DNA of 64,000 nt, from NCBI RefSeq assembly GCF_000317045.1, contig NC_019703.1, positions 3,088,501 through 3,152,500 of the forward strand, in the 5' to 3' direction. The stretch is from Geitlerinema sp. PCC 7407 (GTDB lineage Bacteria; Cyanobacteriota; Cyanobacteriia; PCC-7407). How positions within the stretch are numbered: the stretch's first letter is position 1; each line of letters starts with the position of its first letter. The notes below the pieces were generated by a model. It saw only the letters and a list, made by a program, of their open reading frames with translations. It made no database searches and was not told the origin of the DNA. Below, piece after piece: positions 19,134-29,093 of this stretch. Position numbers and translations under genes: made by a program.

Positions 19134-20864
19134 TTAAGTGGGGATCGTGAAATAGAATGTTGTCCCTACACCCGGAGTGGACTCTGCCCAAATTTGCCCA
19201 TTATGACGCATCACAATTTTTTTGCAAATGGCGAGCCCAATGCCGGTTCCTGGATATTCTCGTCGAGTATGAAGACGCTTAAAGACTTCAAAAACTCGCT
19301 CTAGATACTGAGGCTTGATGCCAATTCCATTATCGGTGACTTCAAATAGATAGTCAGTTTCTCTTTGAGTTACTCGAATTTGGACTTTTGGATATTCTTC
19401 TTTACAGAATTTGATCGCATTCGCAATTAGATTTTGGAATAGTTGTCCTAGCTGATTTTGGTCAGCGCTGAGAATGGGTAAGGATTCAATCACAATTTCA
19501 GCGTTGCTTTCGGCGATCGCCATCTGCAAGTTTCTCAGCACCTCTTGCAAGACCGTATTACAGTCAGTCTCAGCAAATTCTTTGCCCCGAGTTCCAACCC
19601 GCGAATAGGCCAACAAATCCTGAATTAGCTGCTGCATTCGCTTGGCGCCGTCAATGACAAATTCAGCGTAGGAGCGCGAAGTGTCATCAAAGCGATCGCC
19701 ATATTCGCTCATCAACAGCTGCGTGTAGCCAGTCACTGCGCGCAAAGGCTCTTGGAGATCGTGGGAGGCGACATAGGCAAATTCTTCTAGCTCTTGATTC
19801 GATCGCTGCAACTCTTGATTAAGGAGCTGAAGCTGCTCTGTCGCTTGCGTTAGTTCCGCCGTTCGAGCCTCTACCCGCTGCTCAAGCTCCGAATTCATTT
19901 GCACAATTAGCTGCTCTGCTTGCCTACGCTCAGTCACATCTTCGATCGCAGAAATTGCGCAAGTCACGCCCTGAATTTGAATGAGCTCAGTCGAAAGAGA
20001 GCAAATGATAGGCCGATCACTAGAAGTTTTGAGCAATGCTTCATAATCTTTCAAAGATCCATGATCCCTGAGCAGGCCAATCATCTTGAGTCGATATTCG
20101 GGTCTTTGCCAAATTCCCAGCTCAAGAGTTGTCTTACCCAGTGCTTCCTCGCGCCGATAACCAAATAACTCCTCAAAACTCCAATTCACGTCTAAATATC
20201 GGCCGTCCTCCAGCGTTGTGATGCTTTTTGCCACAGGACTACTATAGAAAGCCTTCGCAAATTTCTCTTCGGATAGCTGCAAAGCCGCTTCTACTCGCTG
20301 GCGCTCTTGTTTCGCGCGCAGCACCGAAATTCCAAAGCTGAGGCTATCAGCTAGCTCTCGCAAAAGCTCCATCTCTCGCAGATCAAAGGCATCTGCTTCT
20401 GCGGAGTAAATGTTGAGGGCTCCAAAGACCTTTTCTCCTTCCAGCAGCGGCAAAACCAGCGAAGATTGGTAGCCCCGCTGCTGCGCCGCTGCTCGCCAGG
20501 GCAGAAAGCTTGGGTCTTCTAGCATGTTCTGGCAGGCCACAGGCTGACCAGATCGAATTGCGCGACCCGTCGGGCCCTGGCCTCGGGGAACATCTGCCCA
20601 GGTAATCTCAGCGGCTTTGAGATAGTCGGTTTCGTAGCCGGCCCAGGCCATCGGCTGTACCGTTTTTGCCTCATCATGGAGCGCGTAGCCCACCCAAGCC
20701 ATGCGATAGGCCGCTTCCTCAGTAATCAACTGACAAAGAGTTTGCAGCAGAGCGTTTTCGTCAGTCGCACGGATCACCGCCTGGGTACAGGCCCCTAGAA
20801 CCCGCAGCGCCCGATTGGCAATCTGTAAATCACGCTGAATTTTCTGCGATAGTTCTGGCGTCAA
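19134..20864 (-). CDS. GAF-PAS sensor histidine kinase
   Basis: A soluble 576-residue kinase without membrane segments. Residues of about 20-190 form a GAF domain ('VLPLLEGEKVFGALNIYS'). Residues of about 195-320 form a PAS domain ('YLDVNWSFEELFGYRREEALG') with its C-terminal motif. A coiled coil follows, then HisKA with 'ELEEFAYVASHDLQEPLRAV'. The HATPase_c domain has 'NLIANAIKFC', 'DNGIGIKP', 'VFKRLHTRREYPGTGIGL'. This is the phytochrome-like kinase class. The GAF lacks an obvious conserved chromophore-attaching cysteine motif, so the signal is unknown. Translation must begin at the TTG at 20864, because a stop lies just upstream in frame. Confidence 0.92.
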   Translation of the reverse strand: MTPELSQKIQRDLQIANRALRVLGACTQAVIRATDENALLQTLCQLITEEAAYRMAWVGYALHDEAKTVQPMAWAGYETDYLKAAEITWADVPRGQGPTGRAIRSGQPVACQNMLEDPSFLPWRAAAQQRGYQSSLVLPLLEGEKVFGALNIYSAEADAFDLREMELLRELADSLSFGISVLRAKQERQRVEAALQLSEEKFAKAFYSSPVAKSITTLEDGRYLDVNWSFEELFGYRREEALGKTTLELGIWQRPEYRLKMIGLLRDHGSLKDYEALLKTSSDRPIICSLSTELIQIQGVTCAISAIEDVTERRQAEQLIVQMNSELEQRVEARTAELTQATEQLQLLNQELQRSNQELEEFAYVASHDLQEPLRAVTGYTQLLMSEYGDRFDDTSRSYAEFVIDGAKRMQQLIQDLLAYSRVGTRGKEFAETDCNTVLQEVLRNLQMAIAESNAEIVIESLPILSADQNQLGQLFQNLIANAIKFCKEEYPKVQIRVTQRETDYLFEVTDNGIGIKPQYLERVFEVFKRLHTRREYPGTGIGLAICKKIVMRHNGQIWAESTPGVGTTFYFTIPT

Positions 20865-21290
20865 TTTCTTAGATTCAAAACTTCATCAATCATTAAACAG
20901 CTTCTGGGCAAAAGATCAAGCCAGCTCTATATTCAAAGAATATTTTTATATTAAAAAATAAGCGATGATTTTGGAATCTGAAAATTATAATTCAAATATA
21001 AATACCATAAGTTTTTTGTGCAAAATTTCACGGAAAAAATATTTAATTAATGGCTGGTTTTTTATCAGAATCTTGATGAAATAAAGACAGCTTTTACACA
21101 ATCTTTTAATCCAGTTTTTCAACACTGGCTATAGTGAACATGCAGCTTTTAGAGCCTGCTGGTCATCAGTTGTCCTTGATGGCTGGCTAGCGTATGACTC
21201 TTGGCCAAGAGGAGAAACAGCGGTGCCAGTTTGAGCAAAGGGAGGGCGATCGCCCTCCGGAGATCTTGCGCTACCTCCAGGGAGGTCACT
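20865..21290. other. AT-rich divergent intergenic region
   Basis: About 425 bases between the kinase gene and the PEP-CTERM gene. The part 20900-21120 is much richer in A and T than the surrounding DNA, and presumably holds both promoters. No gene was recognised. Confidence 0.5.
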
Positions 21291-21920
21291 ATGAAAGCGT
21301 TGTTGAATTCTCATTTTGCGACCGCTGTTTTTGCCGCTGTTGGGGCCACGACGATTTTGGGGATCCATCAGGGTAGTGCGATCGCGGCTGACTTGACTTA
21401 CCACTTCACCATTACTAACCTAACGGGTGCCCTCGCCGGTCAAGAATTCCGGGGATCGGTCACCATTGACGACACCCATTTTCAGCGCAGTGGATTTGAA
21501 TATTCTGGCGTCTCTTATACGAGCAATTCCCACGAATTCGATGGAAACGTTCGCTTCAGTTTCAACTTTTTGGACCAAACTTTTACAGAGGCAGATGAAG
21601 AGCTAGGCCGTTCTTACATTTATTTCCAAGATGGGACTCCCACTCATGTCTTTTATGATGGCGGCAATTATGAGCACAGCTATCAAGGGACTGGTCTAAT
21701 CTTTCAATTTTGGTATCCAGGAGGTACCGATGCGGCAGGGCAGCCCCTCCCCAGGCGCGAGTTTGAATATCAAACAGATTGGCCTTTGGAATGGTATGGC
21801 TACGGCAACGTGATTTTTGATCCGGTGAATCCTGTGCCAGAACCCAGTCTCATCGGGGGGTTGGGGGTACTAGGCGCTGGGTGGCTGCTGCGCTGGGGGA
21901 GACGGGCTGGGGCAGCATAG
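21291..21920 (+). CDS. PEP-CTERM sorting-domain protein
   Basis: A 209-residue exported protein. The start at 21291 has a near-perfect GGAGG site. A signal peptide ends 'GSAIAAD'. The mature domain of about 155 residues is beta-rich and tyrosine/phenylalanine-rich ('YHFTITNLTGALAGQEFRGS'), of no recognised enzymatic family. The C-terminus has the sorting signal VPEPS, then a glycine/leucine-rich membrane segment and an arginine cluster (RWGRR). Such proteins are processed by an exosortase, usually in species with exopolysaccharide. No exosortase is encoded in this window. Confidence 0.88.
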   Translation: MKALLNSHFATAVFAAVGATTILGIHQGSAIAADLTYHFTITNLTGALAGQEFRGSVTIDDTHFQRSGFEYSGVSYTSNSHEFDGNVRFSFNFLDQTFTEADEELGRSYIYFQDGTPTHVFYDGGNYEHSYQGTGLIFQFWYPGGTDAAGQPLPRREFEYQTDWPLEWYGYGNVIFDPVNPVPEPSLIGGLGVLGAGWLLRWGRRAGAA

Positions 21921-22101
21921 TATCTGGAAATAGCAGGGAGCGATCGCCCATCCGACTCAGCAAATTTTGGGGACAGTCTCCCTGCTTTGTTGCAATTTTT
22001 CACAGCTTCAAAGGACTTGTCAGGCCTTAGATTTTATTAATTTCACCACCGCGATCAACCCCCTACACTGAGTTCAGACAGGTCATTTGGAGCTGGTAAC
22101 C

Positions 22102-22455
22102 ATGTCAGACTTCCAGGATTTTTTGAAGCATGATTTCGCCTATGTCGCTATTGGTGAATTCAAGCCCGGGCGCTTTGATGAGGCCAAAAATCTATACTAC
22201 GAGGCGGTTTCCACCTACGGAAAAGGCTTTAGAGGGGCTTATTTGCTCCAGGAGCCGGGAACCGATCGCGGGATTTCGGTGATTTTTTGGGAAAACATCG
22301 AGGATATGGAGGCGCACAAGAGCGCGCTGTATGAGGCGATCTTGAAGAAGATGGCGCCTTTGTTTGCGGAGCCGCCCAAGCCCGTTTTTTATGAGGTGGT
22401 TTGCAGCCTCCATCCCCACGCCGAAAACCACGCCGATATGGCGATCGCCCACTGA
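22102..22455 (+). CDS. Antibiotic biosynthesis monooxygenase-like (ABM) dimeric barrel protein
   Basis: A 117-residue soluble protein beginning MSDFQDFLKHDFAYVAIGEF after a GGAG site. The pattern 'GEFKPGRFDEAKNLYYEAVSTYGKGFRGAYLLQ' and 'GISVIFWENIEDMEAH' is that of the small dimeric alpha/beta-barrel (ABM) fold, which includes monooxygenases and stress-related proteins. No catalytic residue set is obvious, so an enzyme role is not claimed. It stands alone between two unrelated rightward genes. Confidence 0.65.
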   Translation: MSDFQDFLKHDFAYVAIGEFKPGRFDEAKNLYYEAVSTYGKGFRGAYLLQEPGTDRGISVIFWENIEDMEAHKSALYEAILKKMAPLFAEPPKPVFYEVVCSLHPHAENHADMAIAH

Positions 22456-22724
22456 AAACGCGATCGCCCCTTGAGCCGGTATTCTGCATCAAATTCAGCT
22501 TGAGTGGGTAGACAGCGAAGTCGTCTATTTCTTCTGATTGTGCCCATTTCAGGGGGAATGCGTCAGCATGGGATCAAGAGGCGAACTCTGGGCAAGGAGA
22601 TGGCTCCAGTCTAGAGCAGGACGCCGAGGGAGCTGCGCTTCTAGGATGCTGGCCAGCTAGCACAAAGGTGTCGATGGCCCACGATAAACCGTTGCTCCCG
22701 CTCAGCGAGATAAGGAGTTAACCC

Positions 22725-23537
22725 ATGGCAAATCCTGTGAAAGAGCGCATTACGGCTGATCTGCAAAGGGCGAAGGATGAAGGTAAGCTCCGGGGCGATC
22801 GCCTGCGAGAGATCGTGCAGGCCGCCGTGGCTCAGGCAGGGTCTGAGCTGAAGGAGGGCTCGACGGAGTTTCGGGCCGTGGTGAAAGACATCTTTGCGGC
22901 GGTGGTCGATGCGCTGCGCGATCGCGGCGGCGAAGTCAAAGAAGACGTGACGGCCTCCCTGGAGGGGGCGATCGCCGGTCTCAGCCAGCAAAAGCGCCAG
23001 GCGATCGCCCAGTCCGAAGCCGAAATCCAGCAGCTCCAGGCCCAAGTCGAAGCCCAAGAAGCGGCCCTGCAAACCGAGGTCGATAGCCTGCTGATCGACA
23101 TTGAAGCCAGCGAGAGCACCGAGGGCGACGGCACCAAAGCAGACCAGGTGCGGGAAGCTCTCAACAGCGCCATCGATGGCTTCAAGAGCAGCGAAGAGGC
23201 AGCCCTGATGCGCAAGCGCTATGCGCAGCTTCAGGCCCAGCTTGCCGTGCTGCGAGCCAACCTGGCCGCCCGCTACGGCGAGCACGAAGAGATCCAAAAG
23301 TACCTGGATGATGCGAAATCCTGGTACGAAAGCGCCAAGCCTAAAGCAGAGGCCGTCGCCGAGCAGGTGAAGCAGCGGCACAGCACCTTTGAGCAGAAGC
23401 TCGGGGAAGCCGGAGGGGCGATCGCTCGCAAAGAAAAGCAGGTCAAGCAGGTCCTGCAAGAGCTCTGGCACGCTGTCACCGACAGCTTTAAAGATGGCAG
23501 CAGCTCGAAGGACGATAGCCCTCACAAGCCTGAATAG
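22725..23537 (+). CDS. Coiled-coil protein, conserved in cyanobacteria, function unknown
   Basis: A 270-residue, almost wholly helical, highly charged protein preceded by a perfect AAGGAG site. It opens 'VKERITADLQRAKDEGKLRGDRLREIV'-like, given as a landmark only, then a Gln/Glu-rich coiled coil ('IQQLQAQVEAQEAALQTEV'). A second helical block ('YAQLQAQLAVLRANLAARYG') is followed by a Lys-rich tail. There is no signal peptide, membrane segment or catalytic motif. Long amphipathic repeats suggest a structural, lipid- or membrane-associated role, but this is inference. A long open frame on the opposite strand is a by-product of codon bias. Confidence 0.75.
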   Translation: MANPVKERITADLQRAKDEGKLRGDRLREIVQAAVAQAGSELKEGSTEFRAVVKDIFAAVVDALRDRGGEVKEDVTASLEGAIAGLSQQKRQAIAQSEAEIQQLQAQVEAQEAALQTEVDSLLIDIEASESTEGDGTKADQVREALNSAIDGFKSSEEAALMRKRYAQLQAQLAVLRANLAARYGEHEEIQKYLDDAKSWYESAKPKAEAVAEQVKQRHSTFEQKLGEAGGAIARKEKQVKQVLQELWHAVTDSFKDGSSSKDDSPHKPE

Positions 23538-23701
23538 CCAAGATATCAAGTCCCGTCTTTGGGCTGCGAGATCGGGTATTTCCCAGAAGGATTTTATTAG
23601 CTTGAAGTAGCTTTCCTAGAGTCCTAAAAAGGCGATCTCAAACCAAACTTTGAAAGCGATTTAGACGGGATCTAGCTGCTATTTCAATGCCCTTGAAACG
23701 C

Positions 23702-23729
23702 AAAAAGGCGAGGAATTCCTCGCCTTTTT
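23702..23729. terminator. Perfect palindromic bidirectional terminator
   Basis: A 28-base perfect palindrome centred at 23715/23716, with GGCGAGG arms flanked by A5 on the left and T6 on the right. It lies between the convergent coiled-coil gene and clpP and can stop both. Confidence 0.9.
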
Positions 23730-23772
23730 TGTATAACCAGTATAGGCAGTCGCCCTTAGCGGGCGATCGCCC

Positions 23773-24375
23773 CTAGACTGCGATCGGGTTGCTCGCCGAA
23801 GGCTTGCGATCGATCACCTGGTCAATCAGACCATAGGTTCTCGCTTCTTCCGCCGACATAAAGAAGTCGCGATCGGTATCTGTTTCAATGCGATCGAGGG
23901 GCTGGCCCGTCCGCTCCGCCAGAATTTCATTCAGGCGGCGCTTGATGTACAAAATCTCCCGCGCCTGAATCTCGATATCCGTCGCCTGACCCTGGGCGCC
24001 GCCCAGCGGCTGGTGAATCATGATCCGGGAGTTGGGTAGGCTCATGCGCTTGCCTTTGGCCCCTGCCGCCAGCAGAAACGCGCCCATGCTGGCCGCCAGA
24101 CCCAGACAGATCGTGCAAACATCGGGCTTGACGTGATTCATCGTGTCAAAGATGCCCATCCCTGCACTCACCGAACCGCCGGGCGAGTTGATATAGAGAT
24201 AGATATCCTTTTCTGGATCCTCGGCTTCCAGAAACAACAGCTGCGCCACAATCAGGTTGGCGAGGTCAGAATCAACCGGTTGTCCCAAAAAGATGATGCG
24301 CTCTTGGAGCAGTTTGGAATAGATGTCAAAGGCGCGTTCGCCCCGACCAGACTGTTCAATGACAATAGGGATCAT
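23773..24375 (-). CDS. clpP: ATP-dependent Clp protease proteolytic subunit
   Basis: The tetradecameric serine peptidase that degrades unfolded substrates fed by a ClpC/ClpX chaperone. The 200-residue protein has the catalytic serine in '[14 protein letters not shown]', the histidine in '[14 protein letters not shown]' and the aspartate within '[16 protein letters not shown]'. '[19 protein letters not shown]' is the oxyanion/glycine-rich segment. The triad is complete, so this is an active ClpP rather than ClpR. Cyanobacteria carry several paralogues; which one this is cannot be fixed here. It is transcribed alone, after a 138-base gap from the GAF gene upstream. Confidence 0.97.
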   Translation of the reverse strand: MIPIVIEQSGRGERAFDIYSKLLQERIIFLGQPVDSDLANLIVAQLLFLEAEDPEKDIYLYINSPGGSVSAGMGIFDTMNHVKPDVCTICLGLAASMGAFLLAAGAKGKRMSLPNSRIMIHQPLGGAQGQATDIEIQAREILYIKRRLNEILAERTGQPLDRIETDTDRDFFMSAEEARTYGLIDQVIDRKPSASNPIAV

Positions 24376-24513
24376 TCAGCCCACCTGCGTTACTGCAACT
24401 TCTCTACATTTTAGGCGTTGTCCAGCGCGTCGGGCGGCTTTGAAGGTATTCGGCGATACGCAGTCTCGTCAGCGCATTGAGATTGACGGGGCTTGACGGT
24501 GTCGGGGGGGCGC

Positions 24514-27336
24514 TTAGCCCAGAGAGCTGCTTTTGGAGGAGCTGGAGATCGACGAATCCAGGGGGATTCCGGCTGCGACGGGCAGCAGCATACGCGTCAG
24601 GACTCGGCCATCTTCGAGTTGGCTGAAGGTGAGCTCTATATCGAGCTGCTTCATGATGGCCTGACAAATTTTGAGGTGCAGGCCGGGGGGCTGATCGAGG
24701 GTTGAGGGAGCCAGCAAATCCGCCGATCGCGCCGCCTGCAGCTCTTCTAGCAGGCGCGGCTCGACCACGCCACTGTCAGTAATCGAGAGATCCAGCAAGG
24801 TCGAGTCGATGGGCCGGCACCAGATGTCGATGCGGCCTCCTGAAGGCGATCGCAGACAAGCCGCCAGCAGCACTTCGTTCAGCACCGCCTCGATTTTCAG
24901 GACGTCGCCGCTGATGCTCAGGTTGAAGTCATTGTGCACCTGAGTCCACAGCTGACGCTGCTTGACCACGCCTTCCACTTGCTCAAGCGATCGCCGCAGC
25001 AGGCTCACCAGCGCCACATTCCCCTTATAGATGCGCATTCGCCACTCTTCGTTCTTGAGCACCTGGGTCAGGCTCGCCAAAGAATTCCCGAACTGCCGCA
25101 GAATCTGTTGATGGCGGGTTCCGGTCAGGGCATCCTGACGCGTTCCCAGCTCATTGAGCCGGCGAATTCCAGTCCCCAGCACCCGGTGGATATCCTCCAG
25201 GCGGCGGTGCTTGTACCAGTTCATGCGCTCGAGGTCTTCCCGCTGCGTCTTCAGCAGATCGGTCAAAATCAGCGCTCGCCGCGACCACGCAAACTGCCCA
25301 ATCAGCGTGCCCAGGGCTATCAGGTGTCGCTCCGCCCAGCGGCGACCTGGCCCATCCGCCACCAGCACAATGCCCATGGGCTGATGCTCCGGCGTGGTGC
25401 GCAGGGCCATCACCAGCAGCTCCCCCAGACCCGGCGCATTCAGCCACTGGCGAGTCTCGGCAGACAGCGACTCCGCCGACAGCGACAGCAGCTCATCGGA
25501 CTGCAGCACCCACTGGATCAGCGGATCGGTGTGCACCGGCACCACCGTATCCGGCTTCAGCAGAAACTGGTTGTTGCCGACCACCGGGGCTGCGATCCGG
25601 CCCGCGCGGCGGCCGGGCTGCCAGGTGACCAGGGTGGCCAAGGGGGCCTGGAGAATTTGGGCGACGTGCTGCATAGCGGACCATTCGAGCTGGTCCACGT
25701 TGGTGGTTTGCTGGAGCGCCGTCAGGCCCCAGTGAATGGTTTGGTGGATCTTGTTTTGCTGGTCGGTCTGGCGCTGGAGCTGCCACTGATGCAAGATCAC
25801 GCCGACTTGCTGGCTGACGATCTGAAGCAGATCGCGCTCGTTTTGCTGCCAGGTGCGGGTGGCTTCGTGGGTCAAGATCACCACGCCCTCGGGCAGGCCG
25901 CCGGGGGCGGTGCTGCAGACCAAGAGCGATCGCACGCCGAGCTCTAGAAACTGCTCCCGCCAAGCCATGAAGCGCAAGTCATCTTCTAGATTTTCGATGG
26001 CGATCGGCTCTGTGCTCTGCTCGAGGGTCTGGAAGTCGAGGCTGCTCAGGGGCGGCAGCGGCGTCGGCAGCAGACGGCGATTGGAGAGCTGGCTCTGGTA
26101 GCCCACAATGAAGTGGCGCTGATCGGGGTCATAGACCAGGACCCAAAAGCGCTCTGTATGGAAGCGATCGTTGAGGTGCCTGGCCGTGAAGGCTAGGGTC
26201 GACTTCCAATCTTCGTCGGAGTAGATGGCGCGGGCAATCTGGGCTGTCAAAATCTGGTCAGAGCGGGTTTGCTGAATGGCCGCTTCCATATCTTCGAGGG
26301 GAGCCATCAGGGCCACGAGCTGCGCCGCGCCCCGCATGTAGCGCTTTTCTTCGTCAGCCCAAATGCGGGGCTCGTTGCCCTCGACCGCCAAAAAGCCAAT
26401 CAGCTCATCCTGGAACAGGATCGGCGCTGCCAGGAGCGATCGCGCCCGGATCAGCTGCATCAGCCGCCCGGTCACCTCCGCCTTGAGGGAGCTGTGGGCC
26501 TCTCCGATCGAGACCAGCTGATCGGAGACCAGCGCCTGATAAAACCCGCCCACCTCCTGGACCGTGATGCCCGAGACGGCCTGAGCGGCTTCGCTAAAGG
26601 CCGCCGCTTTGCGCAGGTTGCCGACGCGCCGCCAAAAATAGCGCCGCTTGCGCTCAAACCAGTAAATATTGGTGCGGGACGGAGCGATGAAGCGGTGGGT
26701 TTCCTCGACGATGGCCTCCAGGCGCTGGGGAAAGTCGGGGAGCGATCGCAGCGAAGCCAGCAGACGCAGCAGCGGCTCATCGGGGTGCTTGGTTTGCTCC
26801 CGCTGCCAGTCCACCTCGATCTTGTGAAAAACCGTCGCCAGCTCTCCCAGCACGATCGACAGCCGCGCCTTCTCCTCGGCGCTGGGGGACACACCCCACA
26901 GAGACGAGCCCAGGAGCACCACGCCATAGCAAATGTCGCGGTAGCGGATCGGAAAAATGATGGTTCCCTGAATATTCAGGTTGCGGGCCAAGCGTCGCCA
27001 TTCCCCGGCGCGCATTTCTTCGCGCAGATCGGGCACCCCCACGGGCCGCTGCTCGATCACCACCTGCTCCAGCAAATCGCCGGGCTGCAGCATGAAGCGC
27101 TTATTCAAAAAGGCCACGTCGTTGTTGGGAATGAGGCCCCCTTTGCCGATCATGCAGTGATCGAGGCGATCGTAGAGGCCCAGCCACAGCAGGCTGTAGT
27201 CACAGGCTGTCTGGAGATAGCTCAGAGTCGTCTCCACGAGAACCGTCGTGTTCTCTTCCTCCCGCAAGGTTTGGAGAACCCGTCCCAGGGCAACAAGCTG
27301 TTTTTCGTAGGCGTTCGGTTCTTTGGGTTGACCCAT
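24514..27336 (-). CDS. Multi-GAF protein with degenerate histidine-kinase C-terminus
   Basis: A soluble signalling protein of about 940 residues. The start at 27336 has a GGGGAG site. Successive GAF-like modules are visible around residues 25-165, 180-360, 375-535 and 540-690, with typical 'GxLxxxGxxPR' and 'ILHQWQLQ' helix patterns. A helical stretch 'LERMNWYKHRRLEDIHRVLG' stands where a kinase would have its DHp domain. The final 150 residues resemble HATPase_c, but the N box is altered and the G1 box reads 'DSGVVE' instead of DxGxG. The glycine-rich lid is absent. It is therefore probably a pseudokinase or scaffold. It diverges from pyrD. Confidence 0.8.
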   Translation of the reverse strand: MGQPKEPNAYEKQLVALGRVLQTLREEENTTVLVETTLSYLQTACDYSLLWLGLYDRLDHCMIGKGGLIPNNDVAFLNKRFMLQPGDLLEQVVIEQRPVGVPDLREEMRAGEWRRLARNLNIQGTIIFPIRYRDICYGVVLLGSSLWGVSPSAEEKARLSIVLGELATVFHKIEVDWQREQTKHPDEPLLRLLASLRSLPDFPQRLEAIVEETHRFIAPSRTNIYWFERKRRYFWRRVGNLRKAAAFSEAAQAVSGITVQEVGGFYQALVSDQLVSIGEAHSSLKAEVTGRLMQLIRARSLLAAPILFQDELIGFLAVEGNEPRIWADEEKRYMRGAAQLVALMAPLEDMEAAIQQTRSDQILTAQIARAIYSDEDWKSTLAFTARHLNDRFHTERFWVLVYDPDQRHFIVGYQSQLSNRRLLPTPLPPLSSLDFQTLEQSTEPIAIENLEDDLRFMAWREQFLELGVRSLLVCSTAPGGLPEGVVILTHEATRTWQQNERDLLQIVSQQVGVILHQWQLQRQTDQQNKIHQTIHWGLTALQQTTNVDQLEWSAMQHVAQILQAPLATLVTWQPGRRAGRIAAPVVGNNQFLLKPDTVVPVHTDPLIQWVLQSDELLSLSAESLSAETRQWLNAPGLGELLVMALRTTPEHQPMGIVLVADGPGRRWAERHLIALGTLIGQFAWSRRALILTDLLKTQREDLERMNWYKHRRLEDIHRVLGTGIRRLNELGTRQDALTGTRHQQILRQFGNSLASLTQVLKNEEWRMRIYKGNVALVSLLRRSLEQVEGVVKQRQLWTQVHNDFNLSISGDVLKIEAVLNEVLLAACLRSPSGGRIDIWCRPIDSTLLDLSITDSGVVEPRLLEELQAARSADLLAPSTLDQPPGLHLKICQAIMKQLDIELTFSQLEDGRVLTRMLLPVAAGIPLDSSISSSSKSSSLG

Positions 27337-27791
27337 ATCTTCAGCTCCCCTGTGTGAGGGAGGTTCATCATCATCCAAGGGAAACGGGCAAGCTCTACTT
27401 TAAGCGCTGAGCACAGCAGCGGGGGCGATCGCCACAAGACCAGCAGCAGAGCGAGGAAGCGATAGGGGCATTGGCTGGGTTTTGCTAGCCGGGGATTTGC
27501 CAAGGAAGACCTCAGAGTGCGCTGAAACTGCTGGCAGGTCTAGAGCCGCCTGTTCCACCGTTTTGCCCAATACCAATGCACTAGAGCTGATTTGTTTTTA
27601 TACATTTATCATTGCCATCGCCAACGTAGATGCACTCAAGCGAACAGCAAATTTTGATGCAGAGGCTGCCGGGAAGAGAGCCGAGAGCGATCGCTAGAGT
27701 CGGGGTCCAGGAGGCTGATACTATGGCCTAGGGGCGATCGCACCGAGGCCACACGCGATGGGTCACGGGGATTCGTCCTTTCAATCTGCCC
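27337..27791. other. Divergent intergenic region
   Basis: About 455 bases between the multi-GAF gene and pyrD. It includes an AT-rich patch at 27590-27660 and HIP1 sites. No supported gene or repeat. Confidence 0.5.
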
Positions 27792-28955
27792 TTGTGTGTT
27801 GTCAAAAACGCTGCGCCCTTGGATATCTATCAAGCCGGTATACGTCCTATTTTGTTCTCTGGACTGAAAGTTGATCCAGAGTGGTTGCACCAACAGTCTA
27901 TTCGCACTCTGCGGCAGCTTCACCAAAGCAGCTTAAATCCGGCCAGTGCCTGGATGGAGAACCGCCTGGCTCAGTCTTGCCGATGGGAGGACGAAAGACT
28001 CTCCCAGCAGGTCTGGGGCTTGAACTTTGAGAATCCCGTGGGGCTGGCCGCTGGCTTTGACAAGGATGGCTTGGCCGCTGGCATTTGGTCTTCCCTGGGC
28101 TTTGGGTTTGCGGAGTTGGGTACGGTCACGCTGCACGCTCAGCCCGGCAATCCGCGTCCCCGTTTGTTTCGGCTGCCCCTCGACCAAGCGGCGCTCAACC
28201 GCATGGGGTTCAACAATCAGGGCGCCGCTGCCCTCGCGAGCAACCTCCAAGGGCTGTGGCAGCAGCGATCGCGGCAAATTCCCATTGGCATCAATCTGGG
28301 TAAGTCTAAGGTAACACCGCTCGAAGAGGCGGCAGCGGACTACGAGGGCAGCTTCCGGCAGCTCCAAGAACTGGGCGACTACTTTGTGGTGAACGTGTCT
28401 TCGCCCAATACCCCAGGACTGCGATCGCTCCAGGCCACAGATCAGCTCGCGCCTATTTTGGAGGCGCTCCAGCAGGCCAACACGACCCGCAAGCCGCTGC
28501 TGGTGAAGATCGCCCCGGATCTCGAGTGGGAGGCGATCGCCGACGTGATCGCCCTCGCCCAGCGCTACCAGCTCGCCGGCATCATCGCCACCAACACCAC
28601 CATTCGCCGCGACAACCTGCGCACCCAGATCATCGAGCAGACCGGCAACCCCGTCACCGAAGAAGCCGGCGGCATCAGCGGCGCTCCCGTTCGCCAGCGC
28701 TCCACCGAGGTGATTCGCTTCATCTATCAGCAGACCCAGGGCAGCCTGCCGATCATCGGCGTGGGCGGCATCTTCACCGCCGAGGACGCCTGGGCCAAAA
28801 TCACCGCCGGAGCCACCCTCATTCAGGTCTACACCGGCTGGATCTACGAAGGCCCCTGGATGGTGCGGCGCATTCTCGAAGGCCTCGTCCGCCAGCTCGA
28901 CGCCCACGGCCTGACGCACCTGCACGAGGCGGTAGGCCTCGATCACCGGCGCTGA
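27792..28955 (+). CDS. pyrD: Quinone-dependent dihydroorotate dehydrogenase (class 2)
   Basis: Oxidises dihydroorotate to orotate in pyrimidine synthesis and passes electrons to membrane quinone. The N-terminal helices ('[25 protein letters not shown]') form the class-2 quinone tunnel. '[13 protein letters not shown]', '[10 protein letters not shown]' and '[14 protein letters not shown]' bind FMN and orotate, with the class-2 catalytic serine in the last. '[12 protein letters not shown]' and '[10 protein letters not shown]' hold the FMN phosphate. No ATG starts the frame: the TTG at 27792 is the outer limit, and a second TTG at 27819 would give the MDIYQAG opening that homologues show. Confidence 0.95.
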   Translation: MCVVKNAAPLDIYQAGIRPILFSGLKVDPEWLHQQSIRTLRQLHQSSLNPASAWMENRLAQSCRWEDERLSQQVWGLNFENPVGLAAGFDKDGLAAGIWSSLGFGFAELGTVTLHAQPGNPRPRLFRLPLDQAALNRMGFNNQGAAALASNLQGLWQQRSRQIPIGINLGKSKVTPLEEAAADYEGSFRQLQELGDYFVVNVSSPNTPGLRSLQATDQLAPILEALQQANTTRKPLLVKIAPDLEWEAIADVIALAQRYQLAGIIATNTTIRRDNLRTQIIEQTGNPVTEEAGGISGAPVRQRSTEVIRFIYQQTQGSLPIIGVGGIFTAEDAWAKITAGATLIQVYTGWIYEGPWMVRRILEGLVRQLDAHGLTHLHEAVGLDHRR

Positions 28956-29093
28956 TCCCCTGCCCGCTAGGACAAACCTCCCCCAAACCCCGCCTCAAAA
29001 ACGTTCTCGGCCAATTTGCAGCCAAATCGAGTGTGTACAATCCCTCGCAAAATGGTATGAAAAGTAGGGTGTCATTGGGGCGGTAGGACGTTG

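Noticed and set aside
20400-20700. Phytochrome chromophore site in the GAF-PAS kinase
   Set aside because: The conserved cysteine context of phytochromes or cyanobacteriochromes is not visible in the GAF domain.
22641-23549. A 302-codon open frame on the minus strand opposite the coiled-coil gene
   Set aside because: The plus-strand gene has a perfect AAGGAG site and a sensible charged helical protein. The reverse frame is an echo of its GC-rich codons.
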